Source: Streptomyces sp. NBC_01471
Lineage (GTDB): Bacteria; Actinomycetota; Actinomycetes; Streptomycetales; Streptomycetaceae
Direction: 5' to 3'
Assembly (NCBI RefSeq): GCF_041438865.1
Contig: NZ_CP109450.1
Location: forward strand, 496,001-560,000
Length of the DNA stretch: 64,000 bases
In this document: positions 21,090 through 29,626 of the stretch, in pieces
Numbering within the stretch: the first letter of the stretch is position 1
How the letters are laid out: each line of letters begins with the position of its first letter
The notes under the pieces: model-generated
The model's database searches: none
Told to the model about the DNA's origin: nothing
The model's input: only the letters and a program-made list of their open reading frames with translations
Made by a program: the position numbers and the translations under genes

Positions 21090-21626
21090 GTGACCTCCAC
21101 ACAGACATCCCGCGGGGCGGACGAGCGGGATCTCCTCGAACTCCAGCGCAGCCACGGCGGTGCACTGCTGCGGTTCCTGCTGCGTCTGACGTACGGCGAC
21201 CGGCAGCGCGCCGAGGACCTGGTGCAGGAGACCCTGGTGCGCGCCTGGCAGCACCCCGAGGCCTTCGAAGCCCCGTACGAGTCGATACGGCCCTGGCTGT
21301 TCACGGTGGGCAAACGGCTGGCCATCGATGCCCGCAGGTCCCGGCTGGCGCGCCCGGCCGAGGTGAGCGACCGGCTCCTGGAGTCCACCGCCGCCCACGG
21401 CGACCCCGCCGAGCGGTCGGCCGCGGCCCTCGACGTCCGCGAGGCCGTACGGACGCTCAGCCCGGAACACCGGGCGGTGCTGGTGCAGATCTACTTCCGG
21501 GGGCTGAGTGTGCACGAGGCCGCCTCGGCGCTGGGGATACCGGCGGGGACCGTCAAGTCCCGTTCGCACTACGCTCTGCGCGCCCTGGGCCGCAGCCTGC
21601 CCGGCTATCCGGACGGAGTTCGCTGA
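21090..21626 (+). CDS. ECF-type RNA polymerase sigma factor
   Basis: Sigma-70 family protein with region 2 (LLRFLLRLTYGDRQRAEDLV, ETLVRAWQHPEAFE) and region 4 (LSPEHRAVLVQIYFRGLSV, HEAASALGIPAGTVKSRSHY). From the GTG at 21090 it is 178 residues, the usual ECF size, beginning shortly before GADERDLLELQ. The frame stays open upstream to an ATG at 20955, which would add 45 residues of poorer coding character, so the start is uncertain. No anti-sigma gene with the HxxxCxxC zinc motif follows; the next gene is a protein of unknown family, so regulation is unclear. Confidence 0.88.
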   Translation: MTSTQTSRGADERDLLELQRSHGGALLRFLLRLTYGDRQRAEDLVQETLVRAWQHPEAFEAPYESIRPWLFTVGKRLAIDARRSRLARPAEVSDRLLESTAAHGDPAERSAAALDVREAVRTLSPEHRAVLVQIYFRGLSVHEAASALGIPAGTVKSRSHYALRALGRSLPGYPDGVR

Positions 21627-21846
21627 GGTCCGTGCTCGGGGGCATTGCTCAGCCTCCGTCCAGGTGTCCGTGCTCAGCCCGAGTCAAGCCGAGTCTGCCC
21701 GAACGCATGGCGCCGCTAGGTGAATCCTGGGTTTCTGGCCACGTGGGGCATCCGGCACGGGTTCAATGCTCCCTGGAGCGTCTGACGGCGCGCCTGCCGA
21801 CGTGTCGGAGAACTGCCCGGCCGAGAGATGAAAGAGGCGAGACGGG

Positions 21847-22332
21847 ATGCGTCCCGAGAGCACCAACGGGACCAGTGGTGACGAACTGCTGGTCCCGATG
21901 GACTGGATGTACGCCGAGTACATCGCGGATGAGCTGCTGCGCACCGGCGACCTCATGCCGCCGACGACGATCGAGTACCAGGCGGGGCGCGACGCGCTGG
22001 CGCTGACGGTCTTCCTCTCGGACGGCCCGGTCGGCGGGGCGCGGGTGATGGCGCGGCTCGACGAGTGGCTGTCGCTGACCGCGTACGACTCCCGCTGGCG
22101 GGAATGGGTGTGCGGCCGTATCGGGGAGCTGGTCTCGGCAGGCGGACAGGGGCCCGACCTGCCGCTGGCTCTGACGGCCTGGCGGTGGCTGGAGGACACC
22201 GAGCTGTTCGCCGCCGACCTCGACGCGGTCACGCCGGGAGCGGTGCCGGGCCAGGACGACGAGCCCCGGGTGTGGACCCCGGCCTGGCAGCTGGGCCTGC
22301 CCCTGGGCCATCTGGCGATACATCTCTTCTAG
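21847..22332 (+). CDS. Conserved-looking protein of unknown function
   Basis: 161 residues, acidic and tryptophan-rich (WMYAEYIADELLRTGDLMPP, DEWLSLTAYDSRWREWV, LTAWRWLEDTELF, WTPAWQLG), without membrane segments, signal peptide or a motif I recognise. Codon use is typical of the genome, which supports a real gene. It follows the sigma factor by 220 bases and converges on the sensor kinase gene. It is where an anti-sigma factor might be expected but it has no zinc-binding or membrane features, so that role is not claimed. Confidence 0.65.
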   Translation: MRPESTNGTSGDELLVPMDWMYAEYIADELLRTGDLMPPTTIEYQAGRDALALTVFLSDGPVGGARVMARLDEWLSLTAYDSRWREWVCGRIGELVSAGGQGPDLPLALTAWRWLEDTELFAADLDAVTPGAVPGQDDEPRVWTPAWQLGLPLGHLAIHLF

Positions 22333-22380
22333 GGCACACTCCCTTCCGGACTCCTCCGGAGCCTTCCGGTGACGGAGGGA

Positions 22381-23568
22381 TCATGAACCGTGCACGCCCG
22401 CACGGTATTTCGGGATGCGCAGGGTCACCTTCATGCCCGCGCCACGTGCAGTCTCGATCACCAGCCCGTAGTCGTCCCCGTACACCTGACGCAGCCGGAC
22501 GTCCACGTTGAGCAGCCCGACGCCGGACGAGACCCCCGCCTCGCCGCGCAGAATCCGGCGCAGCCGGTCCGGCTCCATACCGACGCCGTCGTCCTCGACC
22601 ACCACCTCGGCCTCGGCGCCCGCGTCGAGTGCGCTGATGGTGATGCGGCTCTGTCCCGCCTCCCCCTCGATGCCGTGCTTGACCGCGTTCTCGACGAGCG
22701 GCTGCAGACAGAGGAACGGCAGCGCGACAGGCAGGACCTCCGGTGCGACCTGGAGCGTGACGCCCAGCCGGTCCCCGAAGCGGGCCCGCACCAGGGCCAG
22801 GTACTGGTCGATGGAGTGCAGTTCGTCGGCGAGGGTGGTGAAGTCCCCGTGGCTCCGGAAGGAGTACCGGGTGAAGTCGGCGAACTCCAGGAGCAGTTCC
22901 CGTGCCCGCTCTGGATCGGTGCGGACGAACGAGGCGATGGCAGCGAGGGAGTTGAAGATGAAGTGCGGGGAGATCTGCGCCCGCAGCGCCTTGATCTCGG
23001 CTTCGATCAACTGTGTTCGGGATCGGTCAAGTTCGGCGAGCTCCAGCTGTACGGAGACCCAGCGGGCCACCTCACCGGCCGCCCGGGCGAGCACCGCCGA
23101 CTCGCGTGGCGCATAGGCGACGAGCGCGCCCAGCACCCGGCCGTCGACGGTCAGCGGGACGGCAACGGCCCAGCGCAGTGGGCAGTCCAGATCGTCGCAG
23201 GCGCTGCTGAACGCCTGGTCCCGGCCGGCCCCCAGGAGGACGCCCAGCTGTTCCATGACCGGGGCGCGGTGGTGTTCCCCGATGCCGTCCCAGGCGAGGA
23301 CGCGTTCTCCGTCGGTGAGGCAGAGCGCGTCGGTGCCGAGCAGGGAGCGCAGCCGTCGCGCCGCCTTGCGGGCGCTCTCCCCGGTGAGCCCGGCCCGCAG
23401 CGGCGGCGCGGCGAGCGATGCGGCGTGCAGTGTCTCGAACGTCGCGTGCTCGACCGGCGTGCCGACGCCGCTGCCGCGCGCGGGGCGGGTCCGTCGGCCG
23501 AGCAGGAACCCGGCGCCCAGCAGCAGCGGCCCGAGCACGATCAGCGCGGCCAGTGCGGCTCCGCTCAC
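22381..23568 (-). CDS. LytS/YehU-type sensor histidine kinase
   Basis: 395 residues. One N-terminal membrane helix (ALAALIVLGPLLLGAGFLLG), a GAF-like sensor region (about 60-185), then the His_kinase domain with ALRAQISPHFIFNSLAAIAS carrying the phosphoacceptor histidine, LQPLVENAVKHG as N box, and DDGVGME with GVGLLNVDVRL in the ATPase domain. Such kinases pair with LytTR regulators, and one lies three genes upstream in the same unit. The GTG start overlaps the symporter stop as GTGA, coupling kinase to transporter synthesis; the symporter may act as co-sensor. Confidence 0.93.
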   Translation of the reverse strand: MSGAALAALIVLGPLLLGAGFLLGRRTRPARGSGVGTPVEHATFETLHAASLAAPPLRAGLTGESARKAARRLRSLLGTDALCLTDGERVLAWDGIGEHHRAPVMEQLGVLLGAGRDQAFSSACDDLDCPLRWAVAVPLTVDGRVLGALVAYAPRESAVLARAAGEVARWVSVQLELAELDRSRTQLIEAEIKALRAQISPHFIFNSLAAIASFVRTDPERARELLLEFADFTRYSFRSHGDFTTLADELHSIDQYLALVRARFGDRLGVTLQVAPEVLPVALPFLCLQPLVENAVKHGIEGEAGQSRITISALDAGAEAEVVVEDDGVGMEPDRLRRILRGEAGVSSGVGLLNVDVRLRQVYGDDYGLVIETARGAGMKVTLRIPKYRAGVHGS

Positions 23569-25055
23569 CGGCCGCCGCCCCGTGCCGCGGCCAGCGCCTC
23601 GGGCAGATGGAACCGGGCCATGGCGGCGCTGGTGCCGGGCGGAATACGGCCCGGGGTGGCCAGCGACACCAGGATCATCGCGAGGAAGCCCACCGGCACG
23701 GACCACACGGCGGGCCAGGCGAGCAGGGTGTGTGCCCAGCCCGGCCGCACTCCCCCGCTCAGGGTCACCGCGACGGCGATCAGTGCGGAGCCCCCGCCGA
23801 GCAGCAGTCCCGCGACGGCGCCGGGCGGGGTGAGGCGGCGCCACCAGATGCCCAGGACCAGCAGGGGGCAGAAGGACGAGGCGGAGACGGCGAAGGCCAT
23901 CCCGACGGCGTCGGCGACCGGTAGGCCGCTGACCAGCAGGGCGACGGCGAGCGGTATGCCCATGGCCAGCAGAGTGGCCAGGCGGAAGTGCCGTACGCCG
24001 CGGGCCCCCTGGGTGAGGACCCCGGCGACCGCCATGGTCAGCCCCGAGGCCGTGGAGAGGAACGCGGCGAAGGCGCCGCCCGCGACCAGCGCGCCGAGCA
24101 GTGCTCCTCCGGTGCCGCCGATCACCCGGCCCGGCAGCAGGAGCACGGCCGCGTCGGCGTCGCCGCCGAGGGACAGCTCCGACGTGTACAGCTGTCCCAG
24201 CGCCCCGTACACCGGCGGGAGCAGATAGAAGGCGCCGAGCAGTGCGAGGACCACGACGGTCGTGCGGCGGGCGGTGCGGCCGTCCGGGCTGGTGTAGAAG
24301 CGGACGACGACATGGGGCAGGCCCATGGTGCCGAGGAAGGTCGCGACGATCAGTCCGTAGGTCGCGTACAGCGGATGGCCGGCCCGGTCGAAGCCCGCGG
24401 CGACGGCCAGTTGGGGGCCGGCGGACGGCACCCGGGGCCGTCCGTCGCCCTGCCAGGCCAGGATCAGGAAGAGCGCGGGGACCAGCAGGGCGGTGAGCTT
24501 CAGCCAGTACTGGAACGCCTGGACGAAGGTGATGCTGCGCATGCCGCCCGCGGCGACCGAGAGCAGGACGACCGCGGCGACGATCACCGGGCCCAGCCAG
24601 CCGGGCGCTCCGGTGAGGATCTCCAGGGTCAGCCCCGCGCCCTGGAGCTGGGGTACCAGATAGAGCCAACCGGCTCCGGTGACCAGGATTCCGACCAGGC
24701 CGCGGACCTGCCTCGACTCCAGCCGCCCTTCGGCGAAGTCCGGCAGCGTGTAGGCCCCGGAGCGGCGCAGCGGTGCCGCGATGAGCACCAGGAGGACCAG
24801 GTATCCGGCGGTGTAGCCGACGGGGTACCAGAGCATGTCGGGGCCGTGGACGAGGACGAGTCCGGCGACCCCGAGGAACGAGGCGGCGGAGAGGTACTCG
24901 CCGCTGATCGCCGCGGCGTTGAACCGCGGGCCCACGGTCCTCGACGCCACGTAGAAGTCGGACGTCGTACGGGAGATCCGCAGGCCGAAGCCCCCGACGA
25001 GGACGGTGGCGAGGACGACGGCGGTCACCGCCACCACGGCGTACGTCCGGCTCAC
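23565..25055 (-). CDS. Solute:sodium symporter (cation/acetate symporter-like)
   Basis: 496-residue SSS-family transporter with about 13 membrane segments. ISRTTSDFYVASRTVGPRFN, AAAISGEYLSAASFLGVAG, GYTAGYLVLL and GTMGLPHVVVRFYT are typical of the ActP/monocarboxylate branch, so acetate or a related small organic acid is the likely substrate. Its GTG start overlaps the DUF485 stop and its own stop overlaps the kinase start, both as GTGA. The DUF485 partner upstream is the usual companion of ActP. Confidence 0.92.
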   Translation of the reverse strand: MSRTYAVVAVTAVVLATVLVGGFGLRISRTTSDFYVASRTVGPRFNAAAISGEYLSAASFLGVAGLVLVHGPDMLWYPVGYTAGYLVLLVLIAAPLRRSGAYTLPDFAEGRLESRQVRGLVGILVTGAGWLYLVPQLQGAGLTLEILTGAPGWLGPVIVAAVVLLSVAAGGMRSITFVQAFQYWLKLTALLVPALFLILAWQGDGRPRVPSAGPQLAVAAGFDRAGHPLYATYGLIVATFLGTMGLPHVVVRFYTSPDGRTARRTTVVVLALLGAFYLLPPVYGALGQLYTSELSLGGDADAAVLLLPGRVIGGTGGALLGALVAGGAFAAFLSTASGLTMAVAGVLTQGARGVRHFRLATLLAMGIPLAVALLVSGLPVADAVGMAFAVSASSFCPLLVLGIWWRRLTPPGAVAGLLLGGGSALIAVAVTLSGGVRPGWAHTLLAWPAVWSVPVGFLAMILVSLATPGRIPPGTSAAMARFHLPEALAAARGGGR

Positions 25056-25414
25056 CGGGCGGAGTGCCCTTCCACGAGACGGGCGAAGTCCTCTTCGTTG
25101 CGCTCGGCCCGGCGGACGTACCACCAGGCGACGGCCACCAGCAGCGGGTAGGCGCAGAGGCCCAGGACGACCCAGACGGCCAGGTCGCTGCGGAGCGCGG
25201 CGAAGGCGAGCGGCAGGGTGCCGGCGAGGAGCGCGACGAGGGTGAAGGCGCCGAGTCCGGCGCGGAGCTGTCCGCGCATCAGGGAGCGTACGTAGGCGTC
25301 GCCGAGCGCGGTCTGTTCTTCGATCTCCGACTGCGCCCGGCGGCGGGGCAGCGGCCGCACCCGCCGGGGCTCGCCCGTCACGGTCTCGCGTCGGGGTAGC
25401 TGCTCTGCGGACAT
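25052..25414 (-). CDS. DUF485 membrane protein, symporter partner
   Basis: 120 residues with two membrane helices (LGAFTLVALLAGTLPLAFAA and VWVVLGLCAYPLLVAVAWWY) separated by a short loop and followed by RRAERNEEDFARLVE. This is the DUF485/YjcH pattern of small proteins made together with acetate-type symporters. An arginine-rich N-terminus of about 30 residues is expected in the cytoplasm. The gene overlaps the symporter gene and follows the response regulator by 66 bases. Confidence 0.88.
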   Translation of the reverse strand: MSAEQLPRRETVTGEPRRVRPLPRRRAQSEIEEQTALGDAYVRSLMRGQLRAGLGAFTLVALLAGTLPLAFAALRSDLAVWVVLGLCAYPLLVAVAWWYVRRAERNEEDFARLVEGHSAR

Positions 25415-25480
25415 GGCGCGGAGTGTACGCAGCGCGGCGAGCCGCCGGGAGGGATACGGAGAAGGAGCACTCGTGCGGGG

Positions 25481-26233
25481 TCAGGGGGCGGGCCGCCGCA
25501 TGAGACGGTCGCGCAGCGCCCTGGTATGGCGCCGGCTCACCTGGAGTTCGGCCGGGCCGACCCGGACGCTCATGGAGCCCGCGTCCAGGCGCAGTTCGTC
25601 GATGCGGTCCAGGGCGACGAGATGGCTGCGGTGGATCCGGACGAACCCGCGTGAGCGCCAGCGCTCCTCCAGGACGGAGAGCGGGACGCGGACGAGATGG
25701 CTGCCGTCGGCGGTGTGCAGTCGCGCGTAGTCGCCGTGGGCCTCGGCGTAGCTGATGTCGGCGACGGCGACGAAGCGGACGACACCGCCGAGTTCGACCG
25801 GGATCTGGTCGTTGGCCGGGTCCAGGACGGGGGCGGCCCGGTCACCGACGAGTTCGGCGACCCGGCGGACGGCCTCGGCGAGGCGTTCCCTGCGGACCGG
25901 TTTCAGTACGTAGTCGACAGCCTTGAGGTCGAAGGCCTGCACGGCGAAACCCTCGTGCGCGGTGACGAAGACGATCAGCGGGGGCCGGGTGAACCCCGCG
26001 AGCAGCTGGGCGATGTCGAGGCCGGTGAGCCCGGCCATGTGGATGTCGAGGAAGACGACGTCGACGGCCGCCGCGTCATCGGCCCCCGCGTCGAGCGCGC
26101 CACCGATGCGGCGCAGCGCATCGGTGGCGCTCAGCGCGCCCTCCGCACTGTGGACCCGGGCGTCGCTGCGGAGCAGATAGAGAAGCTCCTCAAGAGCGGG
26201 CTCCTCGTCGTCCACGGCCAGTACGCGCAGCAT
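25481..26233 (-). CDS. LytTR-family response regulator
   Basis: 250 residues: a receiver domain (VLAVDDEEPALEELLYLL, phosphoacceptor Asp63 in VVFLDIHM, conserved Lys in VLKPVRRERL) and a LytTR DNA-binding domain (about 145-245, with YAEAHGDYARLHT, RVPLSVLEERW, FVRIHRSHLVAL). It heads the unit RR-DUF485-symporter-kinase and probably activates the transporter genes, as LytS/LytTR systems do for small organic acids. An imperfect LytTR target could lie in the 26234-26294 gap but none was clear. Confidence 0.93.
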   Translation of the reverse strand: MLRVLAVDDEEPALEELLYLLRSDARVHSAEGALSATDALRRIGGALDAGADDAAAVDVVFLDIHMAGLTGLDIAQLLAGFTRPPLIVFVTAHEGFAVQAFDLKAVDYVLKPVRRERLAEAVRRVAELVGDRAAPVLDPANDQIPVELGGVVRFVAVADISYAEAHGDYARLHTADGSHLVRVPLSVLEERWRSRGFVRIHRSHLVALDRIDELRLDAGSMSVRVGPAELQVSRRHTRALRDRLMRRPAP

Positions 26234-26294
26234 GGCCCGGAGTGTACGGCCTCCCGGACATGCGGCATCCCGGGGCGCCGTGGCGGATGCGGGC

Positions 26295-27134
26295 TCAGAT
26301 CCCGTAGACCCGTGCGGCGGTGGACCCGAAGATCTGGGTGCGCTCGGCGTCGCTCAGCCGGCCGGTCAACCGGTGTGCGGTGTCGACGACTTCGCCGTAG
26401 GAGGCACCGAGGGTGCAGACCGGCCAGTCCGAGCCGAACATCAGCCGGCCGGGGCCGAAGGCTTCGAGCACCGTGTCGGCGTACGGACGGAGTCCGTCCG
26501 TCGTCCAGTCCGGGCCCGCTTCGGCGACCAGACCGGAGAGCTTGCAGACGGTGTTGGGGCGGGCGGCCAGGGCGCGTACGTCGGACGCCCAGGGCTGGAG
26601 CGCCCCGCCGGCGATGGGGGGCTTGCCCACATGATCGAGTACGAAGGTGAGTTCGGGAACCTGCGCGGCGACGGCGGCGGCGACGGGCAGCTGGTGGTCG
26701 AGGACGATCAGGTCGTAGGCCAGCCCGGCCGCCGCGACGGCGGCGAGCCCGCGCCGGACGTCGGGACGCAGCAGCCAGCCGGGGTCCGGTTCGCCCTGCA
26801 CCTGGTGGCGGATGCCCACGAGGCCCGCGCCGCCGGGCAGTTCACGCATCGCGGCGAGGGTGTCCGCGATGCCGGGGTCGGTGAGATCGGTCCAGCCGAC
26901 GACTCCGGCCACCAGGTCGTTCCGCGCGGCCAGGGCCAGGAACTCGGGGGTCTCGTCGGCGACGGTGACCGTCTGGACGAGGACGGTGGCCGCCACGCCC
27001 GCGGCCCGGGCCTGCGGCGCCAGTTCACCGAGCGTGAAGTTCCTTCGCAGCGGGGCGAGTTCAGGCCCGGTGATCCAGTCCTGGTCGCGCACGGTGAGGT
27101 CCCACACGTGGTGGTGGGCGTCGATGATCCGCAT
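26295..27134 (-). CDS. Amidohydrolase-family lactonase (L-fuconolactonase-like)
   Basis: 279-residue TIM-barrel hydrolase of the amidohydrolase_2 family. IIDAHHHVWDL holds the metal-binding HxH, LDHVGKPP gives a further histidine, and FGSDWPVC the C-terminal aspartate. The closest recognisable group hydrolyses sugar lactones such as L-fucono- or L-rhamnono-lactone. The gene lies six bases after an L-fucose-dehydrogenase-like reductase, which would make the substrate, so oxidative fucose breakdown is the best reading. No downstream dehydratase or aldolase of that route is seen here. Confidence 0.88.
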   Translation of the reverse strand: MRIIDAHHHVWDLTVRDQDWITGPELAPLRRNFTLGELAPQARAAGVAATVLVQTVTVADETPEFLALAARNDLVAGVVGWTDLTDPGIADTLAAMRELPGGAGLVGIRHQVQGEPDPGWLLRPDVRRGLAAVAAAGLAYDLIVLDHQLPVAAAVAAQVPELTFVLDHVGKPPIAGGALQPWASDVRALAARPNTVCKLSGLVAEAGPDWTTDGLRPYADTVLEAFGPGRLMFGSDWPVCTLGASYGEVVDTAHRLTGRLSDAERTQIFGSTAARVYGI

Positions 27135-27140
27135 CCGCTC

Positions 27141-28112
27141 TCAGTCCTCCCGCAGCCCGAGGAGCTCGTCCCAGAGCGCCTCCGGTATGTCGAGCCGCAG
27201 CATCTCGGCCGCGTCGCGCACCTCGGCGTCCGAGCGGGTGCCGACGAGCACGCTCGCCACCGCCGGGTGGCGCCGGGGGAACTGGAGGGCTGCGGCGCGC
27301 AGGGGAATCCCGTACCGCCCGCAGAGGGCCTGCATCCGCAGCGCCCGGTCGAGGACGCCGGCCGGGGCTGCGCCGTAGTCGTACGGAGCGCCCGGTCTGG
27401 GGTCGGCCAGCAGTCCGGAGTTGAAGACTCCTCCGACGACTACGCTCCTGCCGCGCGCCTGTGCCTCGGGCAGCAGGGCGTCGAGGGCGGACCGGTCGAG
27501 CAGGGTGCAGCGCCCGGCGCAGAGCATCACGTCGGCATCGGTGTCGCGGAGGAAGCGGGTGAGCATCGCCGTCTGGTTCATCCCCGCGCCGATCGCGCCG
27601 AGCGTCCCCTCCGAGCGCAGCTGCTCCAGCATGGGGTAGGCGTGCCGGAAGGCGTCCTCGGCGTGGTCGTCCGGGTCGTGCAGGTAGGCGATGTCGATCC
27701 GGTCGGTGCCGAGCCGGACCAGGCTGTCCTCGATGCTGCGCCGCACCCCGTCCGCGCTGAAGTCCCAGACGCGGCGATGGGTCGCGGGCACGGCGAACCC
27801 GTTTCCGAGGTCGTCGCCCTCGTCCGGTCCGGGTTCCAGCAGTCGTCCGACCTTGGTCGAGATCACGTACGCGGAGCGGGGCCGGTCGCGCAGCGCGTCC
27901 CCCAGCCGCCGCTCGGAGAGGCCGAGCCCGTAGTGCGGAGCGGTGTCGAAGTACCGGATACCCGCCTCCCAGGCAGCATCCACCGCTCTCGTGGCCTCCG
28001 CAGAGTCCACCGGGGCGAAGAGATTGCCGATCGCCGCTGCCCCGAAGGACAGTTCGGTGACGTCGACCGTGCCATTTCCGATCTTGTTGCGCCGCATGAC
28101 ACGAATATTCAT
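27141..28112 (-). CDS. Aldo/keto reductase (L-fucose / D-threo-aldose 1-dehydrogenase-like)
   Basis: 323 residues with the AKR barrel: YFDTAPHYGLGLSERRLGDAL contains the catalytic Asp and Tyr, ISTKVGRLL the lysine, and DRIDIAYLHDPDDH the histidine. The LGDALR and KVGRLL style and the long middle insertion are those of bacterial L-fucose dehydrogenases, which oxidise L-fucose to the lactone. It starts four bases after the WS/DGAT stop and six before the lactonase, so the three form a unit. Start could also be Met6 at 28097. Confidence 0.88.
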   Translation of the reverse strand: MNIRVMRRNKIGNGTVDVTELSFGAAAIGNLFAPVDSAEATRAVDAAWEAGIRYFDTAPHYGLGLSERRLGDALRDRPRSAYVISTKVGRLLEPGPDEGDDLGNGFAVPATHRRVWDFSADGVRRSIEDSLVRLGTDRIDIAYLHDPDDHAEDAFRHAYPMLEQLRSEGTLGAIGAGMNQTAMLTRFLRDTDADVMLCAGRCTLLDRSALDALLPEAQARGRSVVVGGVFNSGLLADPRPGAPYDYGAAPAGVLDRALRMQALCGRYGIPLRAAALQFPRRHPAVASVLVGTRSDAEVRDAAEMLRLDIPEALWDELLGLRED

Positions 28113-28116
28113 CGGA

Positions 28117-29571
28117 TCACTTCAGGGCGTCAACACCCGTGCGTGATCTCTCGCCCGTTGCTTTCAGCAGTTCGGCCAGCTCGTCCGAGAAACACTGGGC
28201 GAGGCGTCCCGCATCCGGCACCGCCTTGCCGTCCGCCACCAGGCCGACGTGAACCCGCCCACCGTGGGCGGAGAGCGCGACAGCGAGGGACTGCCCGTGC
28301 GCGAGCGGCGCCAGCGGATACAGCTCGCGGAGCGGGCAGCCGCCCAGCGACAGCGTCGAGCGCGGCAGCGGCACGCTGGTCACCAGGACGTCGAAGAGCA
28401 TCCGCGCCGCGTTACCGGCCAGTTGGGCGCCCACCCGGTGAGCCAGCGGGGGGAGCCGGTCCGCGAGGACGGCCACCGCACCCGCACCGCGCGCGGGTCC
28501 CGCCGCCTTGTTGCGGTCCATGGCGGCCCGGACCCGGGCGAGCCTCCGCCAGGGGTCGGGTTCGGACACCGGCAGCCCGAGCAGATAGGCGGACAGCTTG
28601 TTGCCTGAGCCGGGCAGGGAGCCCGGCCGGCGCCGGGACACCGGCACCAGGGCGCGTGGATCGGCTCCCGGCAGCCGCTCGCCGCGCTCCAGCATCCAGC
28701 GGCGCAGCCCGCCCGCGACCACCGCCAGCAGCACGTCGTTGGCGGTGCCGCCCGCCTCCCTGCGCACCCGCAGCACGTCGTGCTGGTCGAGCACGGCGGT
28801 GGCGAGCCGCCGGGTGCCGCTGGAGCTGGCGGCCAGCGCGGATCCGGCCCACAGGTCGATGCGACTGGCCCGCATGACGGAGGCCCCGATCCCCACGGCC
28901 CGGCCCAGCTCCTCGATCCGCTCCCTGGCGAATCCCGCGAACTTGCCGGGCCCCGGCACCCGTGAGCGGGGCGGCACGGGACGCACCGGCCCGCCGCCGG
29001 CGCCGCGTCCGCCCGCGATCTGGTCGAAGATCCCTGCGCCGATCGCCACGGCCCGCATCCCGTCGGCCAGCGCGTGGTGCAGTTTCACCAGGACGGCGAA
29101 CGGGTCACCGGGGCGCCCGCTCAGGACGTACATCTCCCAGGGCGGGCACCCGCGTTCGAGCGGCCGCTCCATCAGCTCGCCCGCCAGCCCGTTGGCCGCG
29201 GCGGCGAAGTCGCCGTCCGGCAGGGCGGCGTGCCGCACGTGACGGCGTACGTCGAAGCGCTTGTCCTCGGACCAGGCCGCGCCGCCGAGCGGCAGCAGCA
29301 CCGGACGTACGCACATCCGCAGCCGGGGGATCGCGGCGGCGCGCTCCGCCAGCAGGTCCATGACCTCCTTCGGGCCGGGCCCCGGGGCGGGGCCCGGCCC
29401 GAAGACCGCGAGGGCCCCGAGGTGCATGGGGTGCTCGGGGGATTCGAGGTGCCAGAACGCGAGATCAAGCGGGGCCAGCAGCTCGGAGCTCAACAGATCC
29501 TCGATGTCGTCGGGAGCCGGTGCCGCGCGATGCCATGGACAGACACCCGGGATGCAGCAGTCAGGCCCCAT
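28117..29571 (-). CDS. Wax ester synthase / diacylglycerol acyltransferase
   Basis: 484-residue WS/DGAT family acyltransferase, making triacylglycerol or wax esters at the membrane from acyl-CoA. The catalytic HHALADG (His165, His166, Asp170) and LAPLDLAFWHLESPEHPMHLGAL are present, together with LVPVSRR and NKLSAYLLGLPV in the second half. From memory, S. coelicolor carries its main DGAT (SCO0958) in this neighbourhood. Thirty extra residues before LAPLDLAFW, including three cysteines, are unusual, so the true start may lie further in. It heads a unit with the fucose dehydrogenase and lactonase genes. Confidence 0.9.
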   Translation of the reverse strand: MGPDCCIPGVCPWHRAAPAPDDIEDLLSSELLAPLDLAFWHLESPEHPMHLGALAVFGPGPAPGPGPKEVMDLLAERAAAIPRLRMCVRPVLLPLGGAAWSEDKRFDVRRHVRHAALPDGDFAAAANGLAGELMERPLERGCPPWEMYVLSGRPGDPFAVLVKLHHALADGMRAVAIGAGIFDQIAGGRGAGGGPVRPVPPRSRVPGPGKFAGFARERIEELGRAVGIGASVMRASRIDLWAGSALAASSSGTRRLATAVLDQHDVLRVRREAGGTANDVLLAVVAGGLRRWMLERGERLPGADPRALVPVSRRRPGSLPGSGNKLSAYLLGLPVSEPDPWRRLARVRAAMDRNKAAGPARGAGAVAVLADRLPPLAHRVGAQLAGNAARMLFDVLVTSVPLPRSTLSLGGCPLRELYPLAPLAHGQSLAVALSAHGGRVHVGLVADGKAVPDAGRLAQCFSDELAELLKATGERSRTGVDALK

Positions 29572-29573
29572 AG

Positions 29574-29607
29574 GTCAGTTACGATCAAGTACGATCTCTA
29601 TACTGAC
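29574..29607. promoter_or_regulatory. Symmetric repeats upstream of WS/DGAT
   Basis: GTCAGT (29574-29579) and ACTGAC (29602-29607) form an inverted repeat with 22 bases between, enclosing a direct repeat TACGATC-AAG-TACGATC (29580-29596). The segment is AT-rich for this genome and directly precedes the WS/DGAT gene on the minus strand, so it is a likely promoter and operator. Confidence 0.45.
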
Positions 29608-29626
29608 AGTTACCATCTCGTATCCC

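Noticed and set aside
21629-21680. Direct repeats of CCGTGCTC and GCTCAGCC after the sigma factor gene
   Set aside because: They are short and within the range expected by chance in GC-rich DNA; no function can be supported.
26232-28877. 881-codon open frame on the plus strand opposite the fucose genes
   Set aside because: It covers three conserved genes on the other strand and has no ribosome binding site or recognisable domain.
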